Positions 34,308 to 43,211 are shown, numbered from the stretch's first letter. The stretch: DNA of 64,000 bases from Erysipelotrichaceae bacterium (GCA_017432005.1 JAFRKA010000003.1:1-64000), one strand, 5' to 3'. Notes: generated by a model from the letters alone, not told the origin. A program made the numbers and translations.

Positions 34308-35833
34308 TCTGTCTTTACTCCTTTCAGTATCTGTTCAGGAGTACGTTTTCTTCGATCGATCTTAAGATCTATCCTTTTCACAACCGCATTGAGGATGCCG
34401 GCCAATACAAAATACAGCACCGTTACAACGATCAGCGGGAAAAAAGCTTCATAGGTCCTGCTTCTGATCAGATCGCCGATTTTGGTCAGATCCTGTACGG
34501 CGATATAGCCGACAACTGAAGTTGCCTTGATCAAAGATACGATCTCGGATTTATATGAAGGCATAATATGGCCTATGGCCTGAGGAAGCAGTATCTTGTA
34601 GAAACACAATTTATCTGAATAACCAAGAGTAAAAGCGGCCTGTCTCTGACCTGGGTCGATCGTGGCGATTGCACCTGAAAGCATGTTGTAAACCGAGCAG
34701 GCAAAAGTCAGAGTAAAACCGAAGATCGAAACCCAGAAACTGTCTATGGAAACTTTTCCGAAAATGATGTAGTAGAGCACCATCAGAAGAACGACTACCG
34801 GCATGCCCTGGATGAGCCAGATCGAGAATCTGACGATCTTTAAAGCAAGGCCTTTATTGTTTCTGGTATTTGTATACATGACGAATCCCAGAAGTGTTCC
34901 GAAGATGATCGAAAGGATGGTGATCGCCACGGTGGCAAAGATCCCCTCAAAGAACATTTTCCAGCGGTCTTCATCTATGAAGGTCCTTCTGAAGCTTTCT
35001 TTTATACTGTTAATGAATCCGCCTGCAGAAACGTCAGTTTTCTTGAGAATGCCAACATCGCCATAGACGATCGCTTCGGTATCGGAGAAGATTACAGATT
35101 TAGCTCTTTCTTCGGTCTTACCGATGCCGCCGACAGCGATATCGGCTTTACCGCTCTGCACAGCTGAAAGAAGACCATCGAAATACATCTCATCCACTTC
35201 CAGAGCGTACCCGTATTTTTCACAGAACATCGCTATCAGTTCCACCTCGTAACCGGCTATCTGCCCGTTGAGCAGGATCGCAAAAGGCGGGCAGCCTGTC
35301 TGGGAGGCCAGAGTAATCTTTCCGTTGCCGCCCTTGAGAGAGCTGATATCAAACATCTCGGTATTGGAATCGTAGTTCCTCCATTTTTCATACAGCCTAT
35401 CTAGTTCGCCGCTGTCTCTTAGTTCCTTGAGCATGACGTTCATCTTCTCACAGAGTTCTGCTCCATAATCGTTCTTATTGAAAACAAAAGCAACTTCAAA
35501 AGTAGCAACATGAACATCGAGACGCCCGATTTCCGGGTTCTCTTTTATGACATCAGAGAGAATCGTATCATCAATAACAAACGCATCGATCTTGTTTCCC
35601 TTAAGCGCAGCAGCCAGATCGGATGCAGAAGCGAAATAGAAGTATTCTCCGTCAGGGAAAGTCTTCTTGGATATGCCGTCATAAACCGTTCCCTGTTTGA
35701 TGCCTATACGTTTATCTCTAAGTTCCTCTACTGATGTGAATTCTTTGTCATTAGATCCGGCGCAGCCGAAAAGAGCTAAAGAAAGAAAGGTTATCAGCAA
35801 TATATTGAAAAGTTTCTCTTTTTTCATACACAT
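34304..35833 (-). CDS. Amino-acid ABC transporter: binding-domain/permease fusion with swapped lobes
   Basis: The 509-residue protein has a lipoprotein signal ending A-L-F-G-C (Cys24), a solute-binding part (33-265) and a His/Glu-type permease (about 297-500) with the EAA loop TLGYSDKLCFYKILLPQA. In the binding part the order is unusual: the segment that is normally the second lobe (SVEELRDKRIGIKQGT ... LYEKW, 34-151) comes first, and the normal first lobe (ITLASQTGCPPFAILLNGQ ... FSDTEA, 172-254) comes second. The result looks like a circular permutation fused to the membrane domain. With the ATPase next to it, it imports a polar amino acid. Confidence 0.82.
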   Translation of the reverse strand: MCMKKEKLFNILLITFLSLALFGCAGSNDKEFTSVEELRDKRIGIKQGTVYDGISKKTFPDGEYFYFASASDLAAALKGNKIDAFVIDDTILSDVIKENPEIGRLDVHVATFEVAFVFNKNDYGAELCEKMNVMLKELRDSGELDRLYEKWRNYDSNTEMFDISSLKGGNGKITLASQTGCPPFAILLNGQIAGYEVELIAMFCEKYGYALEVDEMYFDGLLSAVQSGKADIAVGGIGKTEERAKSVIFSDTEAIVYGDVGILKKTDVSAGGFINSIKESFRRTFIDEDRWKMFFEGIFATVAITILSIIFGTLLGFVMYTNTRNNKGLALKIVRFSIWLIQGMPVVVLLMVLYYIIFGKVSIDSFWVSIFGFTLTFACSVYNMLSGAIATIDPGQRQAAFTLGYSDKLCFYKILLPQAIGHIMPSYKSEIVSLIKATSVVGYIAVQDLTKIGDLIRSRTYEAFFPLIVVTVLYFVLAGILNAVVKRIDLKIDRRKRTPEQILKGVKTE

Positions 35834-35910
35834 TCAGTTGTCTCTATTTTATAACAGGATTTATTCTGTGCGTTATCAGTGGATATTTTTGTTTTTCAAT
35901 CAACGAAAAT

Positions 35911-35938
35911 TAAAGCAGACTTCTATGAGTCTGCTTAT
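35911..35938 (-). terminator. Terminator-like hairpin upstream of the amino-acid transporter
   Basis: AAGCAGACT and AGTCTGCTT pair over 9 bp with a 6-nt loop; on the minus strand it continues TTAATTTTC. It lies right after a stop codon (35944-35946) that ends a decayed minus-strand frame. Confidence 0.55.
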
Positions 35939-35943
35939 GATGT

Positions 35944-36447
35944 TTAGAACAGATTAACGATCGTCTGTGTTCCTGATACTCTGTTTACTTCAACCCCTCT
36001 TTTGTATCTTATTGTAGCAGGATATCTCGTGATACCCGGTTTATGCATTAGCCGTTCGTTGTTTTTCCGTTCTTTAATGAGTTTTATTGTTGATGCTCAT
36101 AAGAATTTTATACGAACGAAGCAGTTCCAAGACAAACGATCATCTCGATCTATAAAAATCTTTGAACTGCTTCTTATCTATAAGATCGCTCTTCTTAGAC
36201 CGATCTCAAAGCCTTTTCTGATTGTTTCAACATAAGACAAGCTTTCATATAATTTGATAAGATATTAATTATCAAGGGACCCTTTTCTGATCCTCAGAAA
36301 GGCTTCCTTAGTCATTAATCATTCTTTGTTCTGTTTCTGGATCCTTTCCCTGTTTCCTCGGTTTATCAGGATAGTGTACAAGACGGGAAGACCGCTGAAT
36401 AAATGGAACGATCTGTAAAGATCGCTGTCTGTTGAAAGGAGGAGTCT
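35944..36447 (-). pseudogene. Non-coding region with traces of a decayed minus-strand gene and a long inverted repeat
   Basis: From the stop at 35944 the minus strand reads back NNERLMHKPGITRYPATIRY and KRGVEVNRVSGTQTIVNLF before meeting a TGA at 36097; beyond it fragments such as DRLSWNCFVRIKF continue with more stops. A terminator follows the stop, as expected for a former gene. Inside lies an inverted repeat, AAGCAGTTC at 36119-36127 with GAACTGCTT at 36164-36172. I do not recognise the protein and see no intact gene in the roughly 600-bp gap. Confidence 0.35.
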
Positions 36448-36858
36448 ATGCGTTTGATGAAGATCGAAGATTATAAGGAGATCTATGATCTCTGGAACGA
36501 ATGTGAAGGCATGGATATCAATGATATCGATGAATCCGAAGAAGGTATCGGAAAATACCTGGAACGCAATCCCTCTACCTGTTTCGTTGAAGAAAGAGAC
36601 GGAAAGATCGTCGGAGTCATCATGGCCGGACATGACGGTCGTAGAGGTACCCTTCACCATCTGGCGGTCAGGAAAAGCTGGCGTCGTCAGGGTATCGGTA
36701 GAGCGCTGTGTGCACACGCTCTGAAGGCTCTGCACGATCAGGGTATCAAGAAGGCCGGCCTGTTCATCTACAACGACAACGAAGTCGGTCTTGCTTTCTG
36801 GAAACAGGAACGCTTCGTTTCTCATGACGATTATGAATACTATGACAAAGTACTGTGA
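36448..36858 (+). CDS. GNAT-family N-acetyltransferase
   Basis: The 136-residue protein has the acetyl-CoA motif SWRRQGIGRALCAHALKAL after GKIVGVIMAGHDGRRGTLHH, and ends FWKQERFVSHDDYEYYDK. It is a clear paralogue of the enzyme at 2920: both have an EDY/DDY start, a central NIDD/DIDE-x-x-x-GI segment and the shared VIMAGxDGRRG strand. The substrate is unknown. GGAGGA precedes the ATG. The protease gene begins 33 bases downstream with its own ribosome binding site. Confidence 0.88.
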   Translation: MRLMKIEDYKEIYDLWNECEGMDINDIDESEEGIGKYLERNPSTCFVEERDGKIVGVIMAGHDGRRGTLHHLAVRKSWRRQGIGRALCAHALKALHDQGIKKAGLFIYNDNEVGLAFWKQERFVSHDDYEYYDKVL

Positions 36859-36891
36859 TACGTATATAAATGTTTAAGGAGATGTAAAGAT

Positions 36892-39537
36892 ATGCTGCTG
36901 CTGTATTATTTCGCCAAACCTACATCCTGGATTATCCCCTGGATCATTCAGGCCTTCATTTATTTCCGTCTGCTGAAAAAGATGGGACAGAACGGAAAAT
37001 ATGCGCTGATACCTTTTGTGGCTGAAAGCCGATTTTCCCGGATCTTTTTCAAGAACAGAAGATACTATACCCATACACTGATCGTTACGATCATCTTTCT
37101 GATCGGCGGAGCCTACCTGCGCTATTACGCCAAGGGTACGATGAGTGCAATCTACGGAATCCTCTTCAATCTGCTGGCGATGATCGTCTACGGTGTTTTC
37201 CTGATGGCGCTGTACTGGAAGATCGCCAGATCTTTCGGAAAGAAGTTCTTCTATTGCCTGCTGACGGTCCTGTTCCCGTTCTTCTTCCTGTTCTTGCTGA
37301 CCAGAAGAAAAGAAACGTTCTATCACGGTCCGACATTCAGACGCAGCCGTTTCGTCACGAGACCGATGAGGTTCATCTACAACGCTGTTACCGAACTCGG
37401 ATTCCTGGGTATCGCAGCCGCCCTTTTCCTGGGCGTGGCTTATTTATCAATAACTTCATATCTGCCGCGTCCTTTGGTCTCGCTGTTACTTAACGACAAG
37501 AGCAACGACATCGCCAATCTGCACAGTGACGGCAAGATCATCGACAGAGAAGCCACCATGGGCGACGAATACTACAAGCTCAACAGCGAATATGCACCGG
37601 GAAGAGAAAAGTACTTCCCTGATCATTCCCATGACAAGAGCGTCGTCGTATTGGAATACATCATCGGCTCCAACCTGGAAGATATGTACGGACTGGCTTC
37701 CTTCAACATTGACCAGATGATCAAGGCGACCAAGAATGGTTCATCACTGAAATTCGTCATCGAAGCCGGAGGCTCTGGCCGCTGGTTCACAAGCGGAATA
37801 AAAGACAACTCACGCGGACGTTATGTGATCGAGAACGGCAAACTCACACAGGTCGAAGAGCTTGACGCCACCGTCACCATGTCTTCTCCTGATACGCTCT
37901 ACGATTTCCTTGACTGGGCTAAAAACAACATTGAAGCTGACCGGTATATGCTGGTGTTCTGGGATCACGGCGGCGGTCTTAGTTCCGGATACGGACAGGA
38001 CGACCTGAACAAACGTGAAGACAACAAATACGGAACGATGCTCATCAACGAGATGGCCGAAGCGCTGGAGAAGGCCGGCATGAAATTCGATCTGATCGGT
38101 TTTGATGCCTGTCTGATGCAGGGCGTTGAAGTAGCCAAGGCCCTGGAACCGTATGCCGATTATTACCTGGCTTCCGAAGAGACCGAGAGCGGTGACGGCT
38201 GGTTCTATACCACAGCTTTCAATCTACTGGCCAGGGATCCGGGTGTTGCCACCGAAGTCTTCGCGAAAGAGATGATCTCTTCCTTTGATGTCTACAATAC
38301 TGTTTTGAAAAACGGTAAGGAACAGGCCGATACGACGTTGTCGATCATCGATCTGACCAGGATCAACCCGGCTTACGATCTGCTTACCGACCTCTATGAC
38401 AGACAGGACGAAGCTATCAAAGCCGATTCCTCCAATTACAGAGACATCTCGGCAGCAGCTTCCGTATCCTATAAATTCTTTGGTGAGGAACAGCTCGACC
38501 TGATCCATTATCTTGAACTGCTCGATGATTCCGACTACGATGATACGATCATCTCTTCAGAAGAGCTGCAGAAGATCATCAACTATTTCAAAGCGGCTGT
38601 CGTCTACCGCAACGCCGTTTCCAACGAAGGCATCAACGGCCTGGCCGTCTCCTTCCCTTACGGTTCCATCTCTTCTTACAAGGATGACCACACGCAATAT
38701 GCGGCTCTGGAAATGGATAAGGCTTCAAACTTCTATGATGACTACTTCAGTATCATGGCCTATCAGAAAAAAGAGTCCAACAAGCCGGTGGAGATCTTCG
38801 GCATAGAGATCCCGACCACCGACTACACGGAAGAAGAATGGTATGTCGCAGGTTTTGAAAACTATGAGAATATCGAAAACATCATTGATATCCCGCTCAT
38901 GGAGAAAGACGGAGCCTATGAACTGCAGCTCCCTGAAAACGTCTGGAAGATCATCATGGATGCACAAGAAGTCTATTATCAGAAAGCCGATGAAGGCTGG
39001 CGCTATCTGGGCACGGATGTCGCAGGCATGCTGGATGAAAACGACAGACCGTTATTATCTACTGACGGATACTGGATCTTCATCAACAATCAGCTCATCT
39101 GCTATGAAGCGACCGATAAAGTCGTCAGTGATGAAGGCGTTATCTACAAAGGCGTATGCAGAGCGCTGCTGAATAACGAGAAAGAAATAGTCCTGAACAT
39201 CGAATGGGAACCGATAAACGAAGAGACCGGTGAAGATGTTACCGGCAAGGTCACAGGTTACTACCTGGCCGACAACGATACCTACTACATGGAAAAGGGT
39301 CTGCATGAGATCAAACCGGGTGAAACGATCCAGTTCCTCTTTGATTACTATGATGAACAGGGCGAGCTGATCAAGAGCGAACCTTACGGCAATACGATCA
39401 GAGTAACGGCTATGGATTCCTTAAGAGTTGAAGATAAACATCTGAAAGAATGTGATCTTCGCTACGGTATCGTTCTGACCGATATCTATCAGCGTACCTT
39501 CGCTACCGAAATGGTCGAAAGCCACATCACAGATTAA
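36892..39537 (+). CDS. Membrane-anchored clostripain-family (C11) cysteine peptidase
   Basis: The 881-residue protein starts with about five hydrophobic segments (residues 5-200), then a clostripain domain with the catalytic His359 in FWDHGGG and Cys407 in FDACLMQ, in the order and spacing of C11 peptidases. The C-terminal third is beta-rich and probably extracellular. C11 enzymes cut after Arg or Lys. The multi-helix N-terminal part is unusual, as the family is normally secreted with one signal peptide. AAGGAGATG precedes the ATG, and a terminator follows at 39551. Confidence 0.88.
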   Translation: MLLLYYFAKPTSWIIPWIIQAFIYFRLLKKMGQNGKYALIPFVAESRFSRIFFKNRRYYTHTLIVTIIFLIGGAYLRYYAKGTMSAIYGILFNLLAMIVYGVFLMALYWKIARSFGKKFFYCLLTVLFPFFFLFLLTRRKETFYHGPTFRRSRFVTRPMRFIYNAVTELGFLGIAAALFLGVAYLSITSYLPRPLVSLLLNDKSNDIANLHSDGKIIDREATMGDEYYKLNSEYAPGREKYFPDHSHDKSVVVLEYIIGSNLEDMYGLASFNIDQMIKATKNGSSLKFVIEAGGSGRWFTSGIKDNSRGRYVIENGKLTQVEELDATVTMSSPDTLYDFLDWAKNNIEADRYMLVFWDHGGGLSSGYGQDDLNKREDNKYGTMLINEMAEALEKAGMKFDLIGFDACLMQGVEVAKALEPYADYYLASEETESGDGWFYTTAFNLLARDPGVATEVFAKEMISSFDVYNTVLKNGKEQADTTLSIIDLTRINPAYDLLTDLYDRQDEAIKADSSNYRDISAAASVSYKFFGEEQLDLIHYLELLDDSDYDDTIISSEELQKIINYFKAAVVYRNAVSNEGINGLAVSFPYGSISSYKDDHTQYAALEMDKASNFYDDYFSIMAYQKKESNKPVEIFGIEIPTTDYTEEEWYVAGFENYENIENIIDIPLMEKDGAYELQLPENVWKIIMDAQEVYYQKADEGWRYLGTDVAGMLDENDRPLLSTDGYWIFINNQLICYEATDKVVSDEGVIYKGVCRALLNNEKEIVLNIEWEPINEETGEDVTGKVTGYYLADNDTYYMEKGLHEIKPGETIQFLFDYYDEQGELIKSEPYGNTIRVTAMDSLRVEDKHLKECDLRYGIVLTDIYQRTFATEMVESHITD

Positions 39538-39550
39538 AAACCAACAACAT

Positions 39551-39575
39551 GAAAACGGGCTCAATGCCTGTTTTC
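39551..39575 (+). terminator. Terminator of the clostripain-like gene
   Basis: GAAAACGGGC and GCCTGTTTTC pair over 10 bp (one G-T) with a 5-nt loop, followed by AGATTTT, 13 bases after the stop. Confidence 0.6.
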
Positions 39576-39617
39576 AGATTTTAATGTTTCAATGTTAAGG
39601 AGACAGGATCTGTAAAA

Positions 39618-40181
39618 ATGAAAACCGACATATTAAAAACTCCATTAGGAGACATCTGGATCGAGGACGAAAACGGGACCTGTGTTCCTTTTGAAATTGT
39701 GCCGAATACATGTACAAATCACAATGTGTTTCTGAAAAATGACGAGGATCAGAAAATCGATGTGACGGATTATGAAGAATGCAGGATGCGTTTGGATACC
39801 AGGGATCTAAAGATCGGAAAGAATTATTATGTCAGATCATCTGAACACCTAGAATACCTGGATTCGGATGAATGGCTTTTCACATACGGGATCAGAAAAG
39901 ACGATAAGATCATGGCGATCTCTTTTCCGCAGCCAAACGACGAATACATGATGCATCAAAGAATAAACGAAGATGAAATGGAAGGCTATTATTTTGAAAC
40001 CGACAGCGGTCAGGGAAACATCGTTCTCAGAATATTGGATCATAAATATATGTACATCTTTTTTCCTGTTGCCTGGATCTGGGATATCAAAAACAACACG
40101 GACGATTATGAGGCTGCAGCTGTATGCATGACCTGGGACGGTCTGTCCTGGAACGATATATTCGGTCAGAAGATCAAATAA
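39618..40181 (+). CDS. Hypothetical protein
   Basis: The 187-residue protein is acidic with many aromatic residues, and no signal peptide or membrane helix. Landmarks are PLGDIWIEDENGTCVPFEIV near the start, NYYVRSSEHLEYLDSDEW in the middle and MTWDGLSWNDIFGQ at the end. I do not recognise the family. The only ribosome binding site, AAGGAGA, is 16-20 bases before the ATG, farther than usual. It sits between two terminators, so it is likely monocistronic. Confidence 0.65.
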   Translation: MKTDILKTPLGDIWIEDENGTCVPFEIVPNTCTNHNVFLKNDEDQKIDVTDYEECRMRLDTRDLKIGKNYYVRSSEHLEYLDSDEWLFTYGIRKDDKIMAISFPQPNDEYMMHQRINEDEMEGYYFETDSGQGNIVLRILDHKYMYIFFPVAWIWDIKNNTDDYEAAAVCMTWDGLSWNDIFGQKIK

Positions 40182-40267
40182 TATGATCGTTCATTAATGT
40201 TTAGGTTCTTTTCATTTAAGATTTTCAGAGAACAAATTATAATAAATACAGAAACCAGGAGGTCAAT

Positions 40268-41770
40268 ATGTCTAATACTATAATCACGCAGGTCGCAGTA
40301 TATCGCGAAGGCGCTTTTGTGAAAAGAAAAGGAAAGATCAGCCTGAAAAAAGGCAAAGAGACGCTCATCGTTGCGCAACTTCCTAATTCGCTGGATTCTT
40401 CGACTCTGACGCTTTCTTTGCCTGACAAGGTCATTGGATCCAACGTTCAGGTCGAAGCACTCAGTGCCGAGGAAAGAAAAGAGAAGACAGCTGAACTGAA
40501 TAAGAAGATCAAGGCTCTGAACAACCAGATCACCATCAAACAGAATCAGATGGAGATGTGGAACAAGAACGGCGACTTCTCTTCCTGCACATCCATGAAT
40601 ATCGCCGATATGAGCTCCTATATCGAGAAGCTTCCGGAAAGGCTCGGAGCACTCTATGATGAACTGGAGAAACTCAACGAAGAAAACGAAGAACTGAATA
40701 AACAGCTGAAGGATCTCAACGAAGAGATCGCGCTGTACAACGTCAAAGCCGACCTGGAGACCGAAGAAGACGGTGAGTATCCGTTTGAGCTGCGCTACTT
40801 TGACCGCAGCGCTTCCTGGTCACCGATGTATGAGATCCACAGCGGCGAAGAAGACAGCATCTCCGTCAAGCTCAAAGCCAGGATCAGACAGAACACCTGT
40901 GAAGACTGGAATGATGTAAAAGTGCTGTTATACACAGGGAATCCTAACGTTTCTCTGGATATTCCGGTCCTGTATCCGGAAAAACTGTCTTTCTATGTTC
41001 CGCAGAGGAATCTGTTCAAAGCTGCAGGCAGAGGCGCCAATATGATGGGCATGGCCAAAGCCATGGCCATGGAAGATGCTGCTCCAATGATGGAAGTTGA
41101 GGAAGTCGATGAAGAAGAAGTAGAACTCACCGATGTCAGCTATGCGGATGCACAGACCAGACAGAGCGATACGATGACTGAATATGAACTCAGCGGGACC
41201 TGGAACGTTTCCAAGATAAATGAAACAGTGGCCGATATCTATTCACATAAGATCCCTTGCACATACCACGATATCGCCGTACCGAAGAAAGACGACTGCG
41301 CCTATCTGGCTGCCAAAGTCAAGACGGCTGATGTAATGGAACTGTTAGAGACTTCAACGTTCATCTATCACGAAGGTACTTTCCAGGGCGAAGCTTATCT
41401 GAATATCGATTCCTCGAAACCGGAATGTGATATCTCCCTGGGCCGTGATGAAAGTGTACGCTTGAAGAGGACACAGAAAAAGAAATACACTTCCAATGTT
41501 CTGCTTAAGGGACAGAAGAAATGCGAATATGAATATGAGCTCGATGTGAAATCAGCCAAAGCCAAGGACTGCAAAGTCACGCTCGTCGATCAGATCCCTG
41601 TCTCTCAGGATAAAGAGATCAATGTTGATAAGAACGAACTGTCCGGTGGCAAATACAACGAGGAAAACGGAGAAGTCACCTGGGAATTCGATCTGGAAGC
41701 CAGAGGCGAAAAGAACTTCGCCCTTGCCTACAGCGTAGCCTGGCCGAAGGATAAAAGACTCAACTATTAA
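40268..41770 (+). CDS. DUF4139 / mucoidy inhibitor A (MuiA)-family protein
   Basis: The 500-residue protein has an N-terminal DUF4140 (TQVAVYREGAFVKRKGKISL), a coiled coil at about 70-155 (AELNKKIKALNNQI and ELEKLNEENEELNKQL) and a C-terminal DUF4139 with ELRYFDRSASWSPMYEI, QNTCEDWNDVKVLLYTGNP and late LDVKSAKAKDCKVTLVDQIP. The family is present in bacteria and eukaryotes; its function is not established beyond a link to mucoidy in E. coli. No signal peptide is seen. GGAGGTCAAT precedes the ATG. Confidence 0.85.
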   Translation: MSNTIITQVAVYREGAFVKRKGKISLKKGKETLIVAQLPNSLDSSTLTLSLPDKVIGSNVQVEALSAEERKEKTAELNKKIKALNNQITIKQNQMEMWNKNGDFSSCTSMNIADMSSYIEKLPERLGALYDELEKLNEENEELNKQLKDLNEEIALYNVKADLETEEDGEYPFELRYFDRSASWSPMYEIHSGEEDSISVKLKARIRQNTCEDWNDVKVLLYTGNPNVSLDIPVLYPEKLSFYVPQRNLFKAAGRGANMMGMAKAMAMEDAAPMMEVEEVDEEEVELTDVSYADAQTRQSDTMTEYELSGTWNVSKINETVADIYSHKIPCTYHDIAVPKKDDCAYLAAKVKTADVMELLETSTFIYHEGTFQGEAYLNIDSSKPECDISLGRDESVRLKRTQKKKYTSNVLLKGQKKCEYEYELDVKSAKAKDCKVTLVDQIPVSQDKEINVDKNELSGGKYNEENGEVTWEFDLEARGEKNFALAYSVAWPKDKRLNY

Positions 41771-41788
41771 TATCTGAAACAAACTGAT

Positions 41789-41818
41789 AAAGACAGAACG
41801 ATGGTTCTGTCTTTTCTT
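41789..41818 (+). terminator. Terminator of the MuiA-family gene
   Basis: AAAGACAGAAC and GTTCTGTCTTT form an 11-bp stem with GATG as loop, followed by TCTTTG. Confidence 0.8.
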
Positions 41819-41857
41819 TGTCCTGTTTCGATCATGAAAAAGTAAGCTAAAATAGTA

Positions 41858-42586
41858 ATGATGAAAAAACTCCGGGAATATCGGATCTCTGTCTTCAGTA
41901 TCGGCTGGTGGTTCTATGTGATCTTCACTTTTGTTTTACTTGCAGCGATGACTGCATACACGTCGTCTTTTACTGATGAAAAGAAATACCGTTTCATCCT
42001 GATCGTAAGCGTCATTGAACTGATCATCTTAAGGATCTATAAATTCTCCCTCAAAGACATACGTTCGGACTATAACTATTTCAATGAACTGCCCTGCTAT
42101 CTGTGCAATCAGTCGACACTCATGTGCATCGTGGCTTCGGTCATTCACGATGTTCCGATCATGGCTTATTGCGTCGCGGTGGGAACACTGGGTGCCGTAC
42201 TGGCCTATGTGATGCCTGATTCCTACAACCAGGATCAGCGCTTCTTCTCCAAACAGGCTTTCGGTTTCTACGGCTATCACGGCTTACTGATCGTCACCTG
42301 TCTGAGTTTCTATACGATGGGACTGTATGAGCCTAAAGTCAGCGACTGCATCTGGCCGGCTTTCTATACCTTTGTGCTGGCGACCATCGCTCATTTCCTG
42401 AACCTGTATTTAAGAAGGAGCGGACTCAATCCCAGAGCCAACTATGTCTTCACCTTTGATCCTGACAACATCATCTTAAAAAAGATGTACGCTCTGCTGC
42501 CTGTTCCTTTGTTCTATATGTTGCCGGTATTGCCGATCTTTGCAACCTATTCGGCGATCCTGTTTGCGATCCTGGGAATGTTCTGA
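41858..42586 (+). CDS. YwaF/TMEM164-like membrane protein
   Basis: The 242-residue protein has seven predicted membrane helices. It carries FNELPCYLCNQSTL, which matches the conserved LPLHxCN motif of the YwaF/TIGR02206 family, and a YGYHGLLIVTCLS segment with a conserved His. The related human TMEM164 has been described as an acyltransferase; the bacterial function is not known. There is no clear ribosome binding site; a TAAAAT box ends five bases before the ATG, suggesting a leaderless or near-leaderless transcript. A second ATG follows the first. Confidence 0.75.
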   Translation: MMKKLREYRISVFSIGWWFYVIFTFVLLAAMTAYTSSFTDEKKYRFILIVSVIELIILRIYKFSLKDIRSDYNYFNELPCYLCNQSTLMCIVASVIHDVPIMAYCVAVGTLGAVLAYVMPDSYNQDQRFFSKQAFGFYGYHGLLIVTCLSFYTMGLYEPKVSDCIWPAFYTFVLATIAHFLNLYLRRSGLNPRANYVFTFDPDNIILKKMYALLPVPLFYMLPVLPIFATYSAILFAILGMF

Positions 42587-42612
42587 CATTCCTTTCTTTT
42601 TTCGGATATAAT
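42583..42612 (+). promoter_or_regulatory. Strong promoter predicted to give a leaderless ruvX mRNA
   Basis: CTGACA (-35, 5 of 6) and TATAAT (-10, 6 of 6) are 18 bp apart. The -10 ends 8 bases before the ATG at 42620, so transcription should start at about the ATG itself. Confidence 0.7.
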
Positions 42613-42619
42613 ATCAGCG

Positions 42620-43036
42620 ATGAAGTATGTAAGTTTAGATCTAGGAAGTGTGACCTGCGGTATCGCGAAGTCTGACACGGGACGTCTGGCTCAGCCGGTG
42701 AAGACGATCCGTTTTCATCCTGACGATTATGATGAAGCGATCGACAGGATCCTCGCGTACCTTGAAGAAGAAAAGCCTGACCTTGTCGTCATGGGTTATC
42801 CTCTGCTGGAAAACGATGATGAGGGACCTAGAGCTCAATTGTCACGTGAGATCGGTGAGATCATCGAACAGGAATCGGGTATCAAAGTCGTCCTGCAGGA
42901 CGAAAGGAATACCACCAAGGATTCTGAAGCTTTTCTGATCGAAGCCAACGTCTCCCGCAAGAAGCGCAAAAAGGTCATCGACCAGCAGGCTGCGGTCAGG
43001 ATCCTGCAGTATTATCTGGAAAAAAACAGAAAATGA
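42620..43036 (+). CDS. ruvX: RuvX/YqgF family Holliday junction resolvase-like protein
   Basis: The 138-residue protein matches YqgF: opening KYVSLDLGSVTCGIAKSD with the first catalytic Asp, PDLVVMGYPLLENDDEGP in the middle, VVLQDERNTTKDSEAFL with the DER motif, and a final IDQQAAVRILQYYLE carrying the late Asp. It is proposed to act in 16S rRNA 5' end processing and DNA repair. There is no ribosome binding site before the ATG; a perfect TATAAT box just upstream suggests a leaderless mRNA. pyrG follows. Confidence 0.88.
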   Translation: MKYVSLDLGSVTCGIAKSDTGRLAQPVKTIRFHPDDYDEAIDRILAYLEEEKPDLVVMGYPLLENDDEGPRAQLSREIGEIIEQESGIKVVLQDERNTTKDSEAFLIEANVSRKKRKKVIDQQAAVRILQYYLEKNRK

Positions 43037-43039
43037 ATG

Positions 43040-43062
43040 ATTCCTGTTGACAGGAATATTTT
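43040..43062 (+). terminator. Terminator of ruvX
   Basis: ATTCCTG and CAGGAAT pair over 7 bp with a TTGA loop, followed by ATTTTC. TTGACA within it could also serve as a -35 box for pyrG, with TAAGAT at 43071 as -10 (18-bp spacing). Confidence 0.6.
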
Positions 43063-43211
43063 CACGGATGTAAGATTATTTCGTATTTGATTTTGTACGG
43101 CCGTACAGAAAAATAACGTCCATGTAAGGGAGCATGGTTAAGATTTTAAAACCCCTGTTAAACACATCGCCAACGATGTTGTTTTTTTTATTATTTTTCT
43201 GGAGGTAACAC
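43063..43211 (+). promoter_or_regulatory. pyrG leader with an attenuator-type terminator
   Basis: The leader holds a 14-bp perfect palindrome TGTACGGCCGTACA (43094-43107), a GGGAG run (43128) and a CCCC run (43152). A terminator ACATCG-CCAA-CGATGT followed by eight T (43161-43190) lies 22 bases before the pyrG start codon. An intrinsic terminator between promoter and pyrG is known in Gram-positive bacteria, where low CTP allows added G residues to block it. Whether that mechanism acts here is inference. Confidence 0.6.

Noticed and set aside
36319-36825. 168-residue minus-strand ORF
   Set aside because: Antisense to the GNAT gene at 36448; no family features.
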